Below are positions 1 through 12,300 of a DNA stretch of 64,000 nt, one piece after another; within the stretch, counting starts at the first letter, position 1, and each line of letters begins with the position of its first letter. Below the pieces are notes generated by a model. It was not told the DNA's origin and ran no database searches. It worked only from the letters and a program-made list of their open reading frames with translations. The position numbers and the translations under genes were made by a program. This stretch comes from Clavelina lepadiformis. Taxonomy: Eukaryota; Chordata; Ascidiacea; Aplousobranchia; Clavelinidae. Location: contig NC_135244.1 of NCBI RefSeq assembly GCF_947623445.1, positions 6,510,001 to 6,574,000 on the forward strand, in the 5' to 3' direction.

Positions 1-3000
1 TTTATCCATGGCTTCATTGATAATGCTGTACGCATTGTCATTAACTGCGCCTGTTACCTTGTCGGGATAATCCAAACTTGGTTCAGTACTATTAGGTAAC
101 TGATTTACATCTTGGTTGGTGATGCTTTTGGATGAGTTATTCTCTGCTCTCTGCTGGTTAGCATTGGCTGGTGGTGATATGTGAAGGGCTTTCGTCTGCA
201 TGACCCTACCCGCTGTATCATCAACTTTTGAATGTAGATTCTTTTCTGACAGCTCAATCTTTGGAGATGAATCCATTTCAGACTTTAATATTTTTTCCCA
301 TGAATTATTACACAATTCATTGCTGTTTGTTCCTTTGGGTTGTAAAGACTTTACGCTGCTACATTGTACTGGTAATTTTTCACTTAAAACGGGATTCGAA
401 ACTGCAGCGACACTTTTAGTAGCATTTGCTCTTCTGTACATACTTTCTCTGGAGTGATTTTTAACTACAAAACAGTAAGATCAGTGTTTTATTTGTGATC
501 CTCAACTGTGTCTTGTCATACATAATTTTATTTACTAAATATAAGAATATCAGAAAAACGTCGTGAAACTAGCTTATGTTACCTTGTTCTTGAAAGGCAT
601 TCAATTTTTCTTTTTGAAGCTTAAGAAATTCAAGTTCCTTGTTAATCCGTTCAGTTTCAAGCGCAATCTCGTCCAAACTTTTGTTTTCCTCTTCATCACC
701 ATTCTCACGGATGTCCTGGATACTTTCCGGAGTGACATTCATAGCAAGAGGAATTGCAGTCTAACACGAATGATAAATTTTATTGTGGGTTTGTGGAAGC
801 ATATAATACTCGATGCTTTTTTCAATTTTCAATGTAGTTGTTTGATATTGATACAAATAAGATTTATTGAGTGCATCTGATTTTTAACATGCTTTACATG
901 AGTTGGTGATGTTTTTTCTTGAACTGCGCCGATCTTGTTCTTTTCACTGCTGAGAAAAATATCTTTCAGAATTTTGAATGTTTTCCTTTTACCATAATTA
1001 AATACCATACAGGTATGTTTAATGTAATGTTAACACACATTAAAAATATTGGCAAAGTTAAATACAATTTTTACATTTTTATTTGAGTTGAATCATTTGC
1101 CACTTCATCTTCTTCGTCTATAACATCATATTTCAAAGAAGGAAGGTTCAAACTTGTTGCTATGTTCTGCATGACTTTGGACAATTCGGTCTGAACACTT
1201 CGTCTCTTCACCGATGACACATGACGATTTAAGATCTTCAAAACCTGATTAACCTCCACTGCATTTTGCTGGGTTGCTGGATTCAGGCTCTCTACGTCTG
1301 ACTGAGTTTGAGCTTTGCTCTTAACATTATCAGGCTCACTTTGTTTGTCATTAATAACTTGTGGTGACACCACTTCAATGACAACATCATCTTCTAAGTA
1401 AACACAGAAATAAAAACATTTATGAGAATGTTTTGGCCACTCAGTGCTTGGTAGGAATGATTATGTTATCATGAAATAACAACAAGTGATGTCACTAAAC
1501 TTATTAACCATTTCCACTTGTTTGAGCTCACCAGGGTCTTTGTTTTCTTTTTTGGTAAATTCAAACTTGTCCTTTTTCTTCATGGGTGGAGTAAGAGAAT
1601 TTCTTTTACAGTGCTTCCTTGATTTTAATATAGAGACAGGAGTTTTGATTAAAATTGGTCGTTCAGGCGACTTGTTGGCAGGAGAATCTTGTAAAAAATG
1701 AGCAGCCAAATTTTTCTGTAAAAAAGACATGTTGACAAAGTTTGTAAGCACAAAATTTAGTTTATTCTCGAGTTTTTGTTCTGTGTTAAGGTAACGCAAA
1801 AACATACGAGGTCTATCCAAAATGTATTCTACCTTACACCAAAAATAATGTTACGCCAGCAAATTTGTTTGGGCACATAGTGATGTTACTAATAATGTGC
1901 ACACATAAAAATTTGAAGCAATAAGTTGACTCTTATAGTGCATGTTTGTTGATTTTTTGCTCACAAGCATGACAGGACGCTTGGAACAAACATACGGTAT
2001 CAAGTTCAGCCAAACGTTGGGCAATAATCAAACCGAAACAAGTTTTTGAAGATGCACGTTTTAAAAATAGTTGTCAGGAGAGTGAGACACACTCTAGCAG
2101 GCCATCCACAAGCCGAAACGAGAAAGTGATTGCGAAGGCTTACCGAATTGTGATCAAAGATCGCCGTGTGAAACTCAGAAAACATTGTTGAAAAAGTGGG
2201 AGTAATAAGAGAATCATTTCATTCCACTTTAACTGAAGATTAGTTCATGAGGACAATGCTGGTGAAAATCGTCCAGGACATGCTGAACTGTCCAAACAGT
2301 GATCCAGAATTTGTGAAGGCTAACATGACTGGTGATAAGCCCTGGGCTTATGGCCACAATCCAAAAACCAAGTTACAGTCGTCACAATGGAAGCATCTAG
2401 AACAGTGCTCTTCAACAGGGGTTCCGTGAGTTTTAAGGGTTCCGCGAGGGTTATTTAGGGAAATTGATTTCTTGCTTCAGCATTTTGATGCATCATTCCG
2501 ATTTTTTTTAGATCACTGCACCGCATTCATACTCCAAGTAGGCCAGTTTGTTAAACAAGAAGTTGAGTGCAGTCAACAACAAAATAAAACATTGATATAA
2601 TTGTTGCGTCACTTGCTGTTAACAAGAACGTTATTGTTGCATCACAGTCATAGGATGTTGCCGATGTACAGATCAAAGAAGTACAAGCAGACTGAGTAGA
2701 GAGTGCAGACTGGAAGGGTGTCGATATGTGTGTGAGAATTGCATTAAGCAATGTTGAGCCTCGATTTAAGAAGATTGTAAAAGAAAAGAAACAAAAACAG
2801 AGTCATTAAATGTCTGACTTTATAACTTTTGTAATAACTGTTTATGTTTTGAAATGTCTAATTATTTTTTGAAGTGTAACAGTGTAATAACGAAATATTT
2901 TATTTTCTGACCAAGCAATTTGTAATTTCTAAACTTTTGTTAGTGGGGTTCCGTGACAAACGCGAAAGTACATGAGGGGTTCCGCATTGACAAAAAGGTT

Positions 3001-6000
3001 GAAGAGCACTGATCTCGAATCACTAAGACTCAAAAAAGAAAGACAACTTCTCAGCAAGTGAAAGTGATGCCGATCTGTTTTTTTGATTTACGAAGCATTG
3101 TGCATCACAAATATGCACCAAAGCGATTAATAAAGAGTAATACTTTAAGGTTTTACATTGCTTCAGTGACGCTGTATGAAGAAAGCACCTAGACAGGAAA
3201 ACACTGGCAGAGCCCCCTCATGCCATCCAAGGTTTTTGGCCAAAAACAATATGGCACCTGTTAGGTAGCTTCCCTAAACTTAAGTAAAAGACTATGCTAA
3301 AAGGAACATCAGCCCCATAAAGATCGACGCCCGAACTTAGGAGCATTCCAGAGGAGGAGTTCAAGAGACGGTGACAATAGTGTGTGGACTTGCAAGGAGA
3401 TTAAATAAATTTTGTGATACTCAGTGTGTTGTGTTTTTATGCCCAACATTCTGATACATTTTGAACAGACCTCATTTACTATCAGAAATAGATCTATCTT
3501 ACCCGAATACAAGGTGAGTTTTCATCTGCCCATTTGACACCCCTTTTGTTACCTGCAAGAAAAATACACACTCAAATTATGATCTATTTCAGTGTAGCAC
3601 TTACTGCTCAAAAGACAAAACAAAATAACACTAATCATGCCACGTTTTCTAGTGGAACCTTCACTTGATTTAAAACTTTCTATAACTTTAAAAGTTCCAG
3701 CCCAAGAACTTTATAAGAATACGAATTACGGTAATTTTTTGAAGTTTCAAAATTTGGATAGTTACACGAAGAAATTTAATGGCCTTTCAGATCTGAGCTT
3801 CCACAATAAATGTAAAGTAATAAAACCTTTTTTGGGAACACGTCTTGGTGTTGGGGTTTTCGGTTTAGGTACCCTGAAGGCAGGTGAAGCAGATATTCGA
3901 GCTTCATCCCTCTGTTTTAGAATTCGTTGAACCTGGAAGGGATTTTAGCAACTCAGCCATTTTGTGCTGTGTTATGTTTATTTGACTGTTTAATATCACG
4001 AAATTTTTTAAAATTAGAAAATGCTTACGGCAGGAGACACAGGAGGCACATTACTTGCGGTATGATTCATTTTGTTCACTTCTAGTTCTTTTTTTGGGCA
4101 TCGCTTAGAAAAATCTGTTATAAAGATTATACAATATGCATACATGTAGTACTGCTTAAACACTTCTCTTAATTTCCATAAATCTTGGAGACAAACATAC
4201 TTTATTGTTGAAACTACTTTATTATGAGTGTGCTTGGAAGATCATGTCAATGAACCTGATAAAAATGATTGTCTTCCTTGTAGAGTTTTGTTGTCATTAT
4301 GCTGTGTATATCGTCCTTGTACCACTGAATAAAGTGAATGACGAAAACTTCCGGTTAACGGTTTGATAAAACTTTTCTTTTGTCCAGCGCAAGACATGCG
4401 AGACGTAACTAAAACACAAAAATAATATAATGTCTGTAGTAGAAAATACACAAAAATTTGTTAGACAAAAATTGAAACAAACACTTGAAAAACTAGTTTA
4501 AAGTTATATTGTAACAACGTGATAATAAAATACATTTTTTGCCAAAATAATTTTGTGTGGTAATTTGGTTAATGAACTGCACCTTTCTTTCCGGACAAAA
4601 CCCTCTTTGGTCCACCCATTGACATACGATGCTCAGAGGTAGCAGAGAGCTTTATCGGTACACGTCGACATAGTGAGGGCCTCCCGTCCGGAAGTAACAA
4701 AGTATTTGCTTTTGGTTCACCTTTCTGACTTTGCTGCAATTAGAAATATTACCTACCAACATATGTCGCATATGGCAATTTGTTTTTTTCAAAAAACAAA
4801 CACTTACAAATAGCACCTTTTTAAATATTCTGTTTGACGTCTTTACCCAAATAAATGCCTTTGCTTACATACCAGGATGACCAAAGTTAATACAGTTTCA
4901 GAGTGTTAGCACAGTTTTTAAAGTTACGTTGCTTACCTCAACCCCAGAAATTTTCTTCTGCATCAGTGCCTGCGTGATACCTTCATTATTAAGAATGCTT
5001 TCAAGGGCATCTGGGTCTGCTTTGAAGTCAAAGTCTAGCACATCATATTCACAACATTAAAGTGTACCTGAGATGATTTTATCAACAAACACTTATCAGT
5101 AGTATGCCAATCACATTTCATTATACATACCACTCAATTCACCCCCTTCGTAAATGCTCTTTTCATCACCTGAAACTATTACATGCATTATGTTAGATTA
5201 AACAGACCATGACATGTACGTTACAGGGTTTGGCTAAAATTTGCATGAAAAGAAATTCTGAAACAGAATTAATTACCAAGCTTCAATTACTGAAAACTGT
5301 GTTGACATTTAGTTGATTGACATGAACTTTTCAGAAATTGACTTATCAAGCCCTTTTGGCTATGTACTGGTATCACATTCTTAGAGAAATCATAACTGTG
5401 AGTAAAAGTGATTATGATTACCTGTCTCTCTTTCTTCCACTTTTTTAACATCTGCTCTGCATGGTTTGGCTTTGCTTAATGAAACAACAAATTCCTTATT
5501 GACAGCAGCACATGGTTTTGTATGAGCTGCTTTAATACGAGGAGAATTGCTTAAATTGCTCAAAGCAGCTCTCTCGGCATTTCTGTTCTTCTTTGGTAAT
5601 GGCACAATCTCTTTAAAAATCGGTCCAGTAGATGATTTTTGAGTAAACCCACTGGTCTGTTGAGTTGACTGAAAGGCAGAAAACAAACCATTAACTAAAA
5701 CAAATGATAATGTGAAGGAAACAGTCTGCAGTTAGACAGGTCAGGTGTATATTCTACCTTGGTGTCTTTATTTAGATGCAACTTGTCACTGGGCCGCTGT
5801 GGAGGCTCTGCGAAAGTAAATGTCAAAATTCACCAAACTCATAAAACAAGGCTTTTTATGATATTTGTCATTATGTAAAACAATTCGAATGAAAGCAGTG
5901 ACCAAATTAAATTAGTATTTAATGTATTAGAATCAGTCAGAGGATGTTATCGCATTAGAAAGACATATTTCACCCGAAAGACATCTTCAGGTGATACGAA

Positions 6001-7037
6001 GGTACAAAAACAAGTGTGAAACAAGAATTGGAAGTTTTTAACTATTGCAATTGTTGTACAAGGAAAACGCAATGTAGAAATTGATAATCTTATTTGTATT
6101 ATAATAGCTGATATAATAGCTGATTGATGCATAGCACTGATATTCAACAACGATTAAATGAACAAAACAAAACAGGTTTCATAAAAAGTTTTTGCTAACC
6201 TCGTGCCGACAAGCTTAATGCATTAGACTTAGATTTCAAACGATTTTTTGATTTCGTTACTCCCCCATTTAGAACCATTTTCCTGATACCTTGGCCAGCA
6301 CCCAACCTGTTAACAGAGAATATTGCCAGGTGAGTGGGGTTGCTGATTCTTCCATTATTTAGAAGAAAAAAATAAGAAACCAAAATGGAGAATAAAAATC
6401 ACATTTGCAAGCATAGGATTTGAGATAGTGACCCTCTTTCATTCAATGTAAAGCTGCTCACATACCGGTACTGACACCAACACTAAAACAGTGAGTTGGT
6501 ACTACTTTGCGTATTAAGCTTTCGATATATTAGTCTCTGCTTTGGTGGCAGCAAATAAAATTATATACTTACTATTGTGATATCAATTTAGGTTGCAGTT
6601 AGAGCTGGAGAAGTGGGACCCTGTAACCTTGCAGGTATTTTAACGCCCAAGTTTTTGCGTTTAATTATATAGCATAGGCTGTGTCAACACCATGCCCATG
6701 TCACAAGACATAAATGGAAATACTTAATACTTTACTGATGTAACATTCTGCTTGCAAAAGTAAGGACATAGCAAGTGTAGGCTATATATGGTGTACAGCT
6801 GGCAGCTTCAGCAATCATAATTCAGTTTTTATATTAGCTTGTGCCAACTACAAACATCACCTTATTAATGCATATCCAAAAGAATTACCTTGGAATTCCG
6901 CTTAAGCTCGGCTTTATTGCTGAACTTTTGATGGTGGAGTTTGCAACTGAGCTTCTGCCACCATTAGCAAGTTCAGGCATTCTTGATAACCTTGTTTTAG
7001 ACGTTGCAACAGCACTACACCTCGTAACACCTACCAT
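1..7037 (-). CDS. TROAP: Tastin (TROAP)-like protein, 14 coding exons, C-terminus off the left edge
   Basis: Exons read on the minus strand: 7037-6889, 6306-6200, 5807-5758, 5668-5422, 5169-5131, 5034-4937, 4733-4583, 4408-4256, 3552-3503, 1715-1532, 1393-1075, 949-898, 760-583 and 464 to beyond 1. All phases match, giving 747 codons still open at the edge. The family call rests on residues about 198-258: an acidic FKADPDALESILNNEGI block followed by GRPSLCRRVPIK, matching the vertebrate tastin pattern DPAALxxILSGEGV...RxxLxKRV. The rest is basic and Ser/Pro-rich, with a KENKDP motif like the ENQDP motif of tastin, and a heptad-like stretch (ETERINKELEFLKLQKEKL) in exon 13. Vertebrate TROAP acts at spindle poles and the cell cortex; the function here is inferred. 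The start at 7037 was chosen because it opens the well-supported exon. An in-frame ATG at 7112 is possible, but an AG at the end of a possible 3' splice site lies between them. Confidence 0.72.
1807..3474 (+). mobile_element. Mariner-family relict, split by a nested hAT element
   Basis: Inverted ends start with GAGGTCTATCCAAAATGTAT near 1809 and, on the other strand near 3473, GAGGTCTGTTCAAAATGTAT, which differ at two of 20 bases. A TA dinucleotide precedes the left end. Between them on the + strand are broken transposase pieces: at 2331-2398 the frame reads TGDKPWAYGHNPKTKLQSSQWKH, the mariner TGDExWxYGxDPExKxQSxxW block, and after the insert the same protein resumes at about 3035-3120 (VKVMPICFFDLRSIVHHKYAP). 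Stops and frameshifts show it is dead. It lies in an intron (1716-3502) of the tastin-like gene, opposite in orientation. Confidence 0.8.
2403..3011 (+). mobile_element. hAT element nested in the mariner relict
   Basis: The element starts CAGTGCTCTTCAACAGGGG and ends CAAAAAGGTTGAAGAGCACTG, so the outer 13 bases are perfect inverted repeats. It is flanked by ATCTAGAA (2395-2402) and ATCTCGAA (3012-3019), an 8-bp hAT target-site duplication with one mismatch, and it interrupts the mariner transposase reading frame. At about 2715-2808 it still encodes the C-terminal end of a hAT transposase of the ZBED5/FAM200 type (RIALSNVEPRFKKIVKEK, then QSH and a stop). It is internally deleted and non-autonomous. 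Confidence 0.85.
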
Positions 7038-9358
7038 TTTACAGTGATAGCCTGTTGTTATTTGCGAAAATAATGATAACCAAACCAGTTCCAGGTTGAA
7101 TATCGAACACATTCACACATTAGGATATACATAAAATTAAGCTTGCACTTTGGCCTCTTAAAATAACAAAACTTAAATACTTATCTTATTTTGCTAATAG
7201 CAACAGCCTAGATGGAGTTACAGTACAATTTTAGGCCTATACATAATCAAACTCTTGACTTAAAATTCTTCAATAAAAACCGCTCAAGCCCGGTTGGGAC
7301 AAGAAGCTTGAGGAGTAGGTAGAGCTTTTTTATCAACCATTAGAATAAGAAAGAGTAGGTCTCTCCCTCCAAATTGTGGAAAACAGTTTCATCAAGCTTG
7401 GCAGCCAATAGGTTCAAAATCACTCGAGCATAACCTTTTTCTCTTTAGGGTTCTAATGACTGATATAAAGGCTCTACCTATAAGGAGTAGGGGCCCGGTC
7501 TATATTTTGTAGCTGCTGACACCTGAGATAAATTTTGGGTAAAATTTCTGCACACTTGACTTTGTAAAATAAATAGTTGCCTAATAGTTTAAATTTACCT
7601 TCAAACAAAGGTTTGTTCGAATAGTACATTTATGTAATAATAGATATTATTGATGTTACAATCTTAAGCTAAAACTTTGCATTTGTGGTATCTACCAAAG
7701 CGAGATGCTACCTACAGACCTACAATGCTTTGTGCTACAACGCCTGCTTGCAGCTACCACTTTAAGAAAGGAAACGCAAAGTCTATGCAGCTTATCAATA
7801 TATTCAACCATGGGTAGTTTCTTACGAGGTGTAAGGCAGTCACAATTTTTTGGATATTATCAAGTGGCAGGTGAGTTCAATTGCTAAAACACTTTGCACA
7901 AATAGGCAATGGACATACATTTAATAGGGAAAAATTCACAAGTAACACTGTGAAACATGTTTAGAATCATAGAAGCGTGACAAGTGAGCAAGGCTGGCTA
8001 TTTAGCCATAAGGATTGGCTAAATTTCGATAAAAATTGCTGAAAATTTATCCGGGCCACAGCATGTTTTAGTAAGGCGTTTGATAAATCTAAGTTATAAG
8101 CTAGTTATAAGTGTTAGCTTAAAAATGCAGTGGAGTAAGATTGGATAGGTGTACACTTAGCAAGTCGTTGCAAACCTCAGTTAGCGCGTTTGCACATCCG
8201 AGATCTCGGCGAATCTTGCCATGAAGTACAAACCAGGTAAAGACTGCTGGACTAGCCTATAGACCTGGCTAGCCTAAGGCCCTAAGCTACGGTATCCGGC
8301 AAAAAAGTCTAGTTTTATAGCTAAAACTATCATGTAGCCTACACTCTGAAACTAGGCTAATGGCGAAAAATAAACAATACAATATACAATAAACTGGTTG
8401 GCCGGTACGGTAAAAGTCGGTAAGCTTGTCTGCCTGTATGCTAGCTAAATATCATGGTATAAAATCATTTCAAAGGCTAGGCATTGGTTCTCAAATATGC
8501 TCGTACGCTATTCGCAGGCTGCAACTTTCGGGCAAAACACGCTGCCTTTTAACACAACCTTTTTAAAATATTTCCATATATCCGAACAAATATTCAGCAT
8601 GACTAAAACAGGGCTAGCTTATCTTTAAAAGAGGTTCAAAACAAACGCCGTTACGCGAGAATGAAGATGTGGTGAAGCAAATCGTCAGTCTATAGATATC
8701 TTAACACACAGTTTGTTGATGCATAAATAATTCTTTGGTTGTCATATCTGTGGTCCACGACAGTCAAGGCTCATAAAGGTAAAAGCCGAAATTTTGATTT
8801 TATTTGCTGCATCATGATAACGACGATTTCCCTCCTTTGCAGCGAAATTATTGATTTCGGAAACGATTTTCGTTTACCCCAAAAGGGTGCTCTCGCATTT
8901 CTGTATCAAGCATGAATTATGTGTAATGAATTATATTCCTGTAACTAATTATATTGCAGTATATCTCCTTTTAGGAAAATGTATATGTAATCATGCTGTG
9001 GAAATATAAAATAGATTGCAATAGAAAGTATTACGACAAAACGGATGTAATGAAAACATAATTTGAGAACAATTCATATAAAAGCATAATATAGCCCAGT
9101 TTACTGAACAAAATTGAAAAAATGACAACACGGGAAATTTGATTTTGAAAGAAATATAACACTGGATCATATCTCACTGCAAAAATTAATATTTCAAATG
9201 ACTAAGAAACGGTAATAGGCAAATTGTCTTTCGCAAGTAGCGCAATTAAGTTAATTAACCTGAAAAAACATGGAAAAATTACAGAAATTGGCAAAAGTTC
9301 CTAGGTTGCATATCGCAGCAAAACCAAAATGTACGCACAGTTAAAACCTGATAAAAAT
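7038..9358. other. Intergenic region between the tastin-like gene and MANBA
   Basis: No coding exon was recognised on either strand. It should hold the promoter and possible 5' non-coding exons of the tastin-like gene, and the 3' end and polyadenylation site of MANBA. The only clear structure is the inverted-repeat element at about 7305-7490. Confidence 0.5.
7305..7490. repeat. Small inverted-repeat (MITE-like) element
   Basis: An arm GGTAGAGCTTTTTTATCAAC (7318 on), continuing CATTAGAA, is matched on the opposite strand by GGTAGAGCCTTTATATCAGT continuing CATTAGAA, ending near 7450. Both arms are preceded by an AGGAGTA/ACTCCTTA-like sequence. Size and structure suggest a short non-autonomous DNA transposon. 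The family and exact ends are not resolved. Confidence 0.5.
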
Positions 9359-12300
9359 TTATATGATGTAAAATCGAATTTCTGTCTTTTTCGAAACTTC
9401 TCCATTCGCACTCTTGGATTGAATTAGAAACCCCAAAGGTCCATCATCATCGTACCGATTATTATCCGTGCTTTCACCGCCCGAGGCCCACGAACTTACA
9501 CTGCTGTTTTTATGCAAATTTTGACAGGAAGGTTTCAAGTTGGGGTCCACGCATGACTGCTTTCGTGGCCTGTGGATCGGTTTATTTAACCTGCAACATA
9601 TTAGCGTTTTGAATCACCGAGAACATGCGGAAAAATGGCTAAACGATGTAACTTCACTGGTTTTGAAGCAGAAAGCTAGGTAAATAGCGACAAGAAGCTT
9701 GTTAACGAAAATGACAACAGTTTCAAGGAAATTGCTTCAACTGTCACAAGTTCACGGAGACGTAGTTGGCAATGTTTAACATCAAATGTAACTAAAGTAA
9801 TTTTCATCGGAGCCACTAAAGAAAACCATGACACATTGCAAACTCAGTAACTAGTCGCAGATGCTGGGTTGAGATACTGGTCAAGAAGAAACTAACCATG
9901 ACCCACCTCAAAACTAAACATATCACTTGAGCAGAGGCAATAACTATAAAAAGGAATCCAACTATGCCAAAGATAAGTTTGGTGTGAACGTCATCCAACC
10001 AGGTTCCTGCCGATGTCCGCACGATGTCGCTTGGAGCAAAGGATACCACCTCTTCGGCTGCTGGATAATAGTTTACCAGCACACAATAAACAACGCAAGA
10101 AATACTGTACTTCACGGTAGGGTACGATTACAACATCTATACGGCCGAATGTAAATGCAATGCAATGCAAAATACGTTTGTTTGCAACTTACTTTACTGT
10201 CTAATTCAATAGGTTAATGCGTAATATAGTGCAGGTATTGTATCAGCAACTTACCTGTGTTATGCTTGTATATGTCATACAGCGACTTGATTTCGAGACT
10301 ATTCTTCAGTTTTTCAACAGATAAATCTTTTTGCCACGAATAAAAAGTTAAGGACTTTGCGGATTCCGGCATTGTAAACGCGTTCTCGCTAAACCGTCCT
10401 AAACGAGAATAAGAAATTTACTGTGAGTACAACAGAGAATGTTGTTTAAGCTTTTCAATTCAAAGCATTGCCATCATTTGAAACCTTCCAGACCAAAGCA
10501 TCAGATCTGGCTCATTTTTTAAAACTAACGGAAACCGTAAGCGCAAGTGCTTTCATGAGTTACCTTTAATGCCCTTCGCTTCAAGCCATACAAACAGAGC
10601 AGGCGAGGTACTTCTTAGAACAAATCGAAATTCGTCATCCTTAGATTTGGCCATTCCTTCAACCTGTAACATAATTTATGAAAATGTATACAATCGTGAA
10701 ATACTTGCAAAACGAACAAAAGTTGTAAGTTTTGTGATATTATCGTGAAACATTTTATGCAAAAGCATGAGAAAAAGTCGCTGAGTCACCTTTCTTTACG
10801 CAAACACTTGTCTTTTCTGTGTTGTCAAAGTAAACAAAAATTTTGCAAATGTTGGGAGGCAAGACTTACAGTGAAAACAGCTTTTCCGAGCCCGTCTACG
10901 TCCTTCAACGCAACTGGGAAAAAGAAGCTCATCGGAATGGACGTCTGGTTGAGAACTTCGAGAGTGAGGTAGCACACTTCCTGTACAATAAATAGAATTT
11001 AATTAGAAATTGCTCAAGATCAAATGTGACTAAAAGTAAAAATACAAACTCCTGCAATGGAATGTTGGGCCAGAATGTTATCGGTATTTGTTTCAAAGCT
11101 TTGGTGACAGACTTTCACACTGATAACTATAGTTATTGTTATTAAACATCTCCTAACAATGCGTTAAGGCCAATAAACATGGTTTGACCAAGCTACTAGT
11201 AATATCTTCTCTTGGTGAAGGTGAACGTTTAACCAATCACAATAAAATTGAAATAAATTATATCCAATGTGCGGAAAAACACCATGTTAACACACAATAA
11301 CTGGACTCAATTACCTTGTACGGACAACCCCCTTCGTGTAAGATTTGACCGAGACTTTCCTCGGCCAGTTTGACAGATCTGTGTGGCAGTATGTTGACCT
11401 GATAAGTTTTCTGCCCAGTAAACCCAAAGCTAATCCACGATCTTATGGTAAGAACCATGGTGCCATATACAGGATTGTTGACATCCGATGCCGCATACAT
11501 TTTTAAAATGGTATCATCATCGTACATTATCAAGGATATTGGTGCAAAGAACTTGGTTGCAAAGTAATGTAATGCTTTCCATTTTCCACCATACTCTGCA
11601 GAATGACCATTGAAATAGGTCGATAACTGATTGAATTAGACTCAATATACCCAAATACAGTAATAATTGTAGTAAGTAATTGTTTGTTGTGTTGGTGTTA
11701 AATGCGATGTGTGATTGCGAACTGCAAACTCTGATTCTGTTGTTTTTTACAACTAAAATAGCTAATTCGTCTTTTGCTCATTGAACTTAAGTTTCACTAA
11801 AAAGTTTTCGTTGAATTTCTTCATGTTAAACAAAAATTACACAGACACACAGCGTTATAAATTTTAAAATGATTGAATGAGGTTAATATAAAACATTTTG
11901 CATTTATTAAACTAGTGGCAAAGTGTACCAACCTATGGAAGACCAGGTGGGGGCTTGCCAAATGTCATTTAATTGCCAGTATAGGGCTCCCATCGTATGG
12001 CCAGCACCATTAACAGTTTCGTTTCTACTCTTTCGATAGAATTCAGTTTGAGCTTTGTAACAAAGACCTTGCATAATCTGAAACATATACAGTAGCTCAG
12101 TTGTTTTAAAATAAATACACAAATTATTTTTGCAATATGATGTACTTCGGTTTCGCGTAAGGGAGCACAGATAGTTCTGCTGAAAGCATCAAAAGATACT
12201 GTTCTAACAGCTGTTTGCTTAGTCAACACGAAAAAGGCAACTGCAGAAGTTCTGTTTACCACAGCAGTTGCTTAGCTAGGCTTTTTGTGGAAATATTCGA

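Noticed and set aside
563-880. 105-codon open frame on the + strand
   Set aside because: It is antisense to a confirmed exon (583-760) of the tastin-like gene and is low in complexity.
3637-3930. 97-codon open frame on the + strand within the tastin-like gene
   Set aside because: It lies in an intron of a well-phased minus-strand gene, has no family motif and no splice partners.
6885-7112. Start of the tastin-like protein at the upstream ATG (7112)
   Set aside because: The 25 extra residues look like read-through of a pyrimidine-poor leader, and an AG (aacaacag) between the two ATGs may be a splice or trans-splice acceptor. The ATG at 7037 is preferred but not proven.
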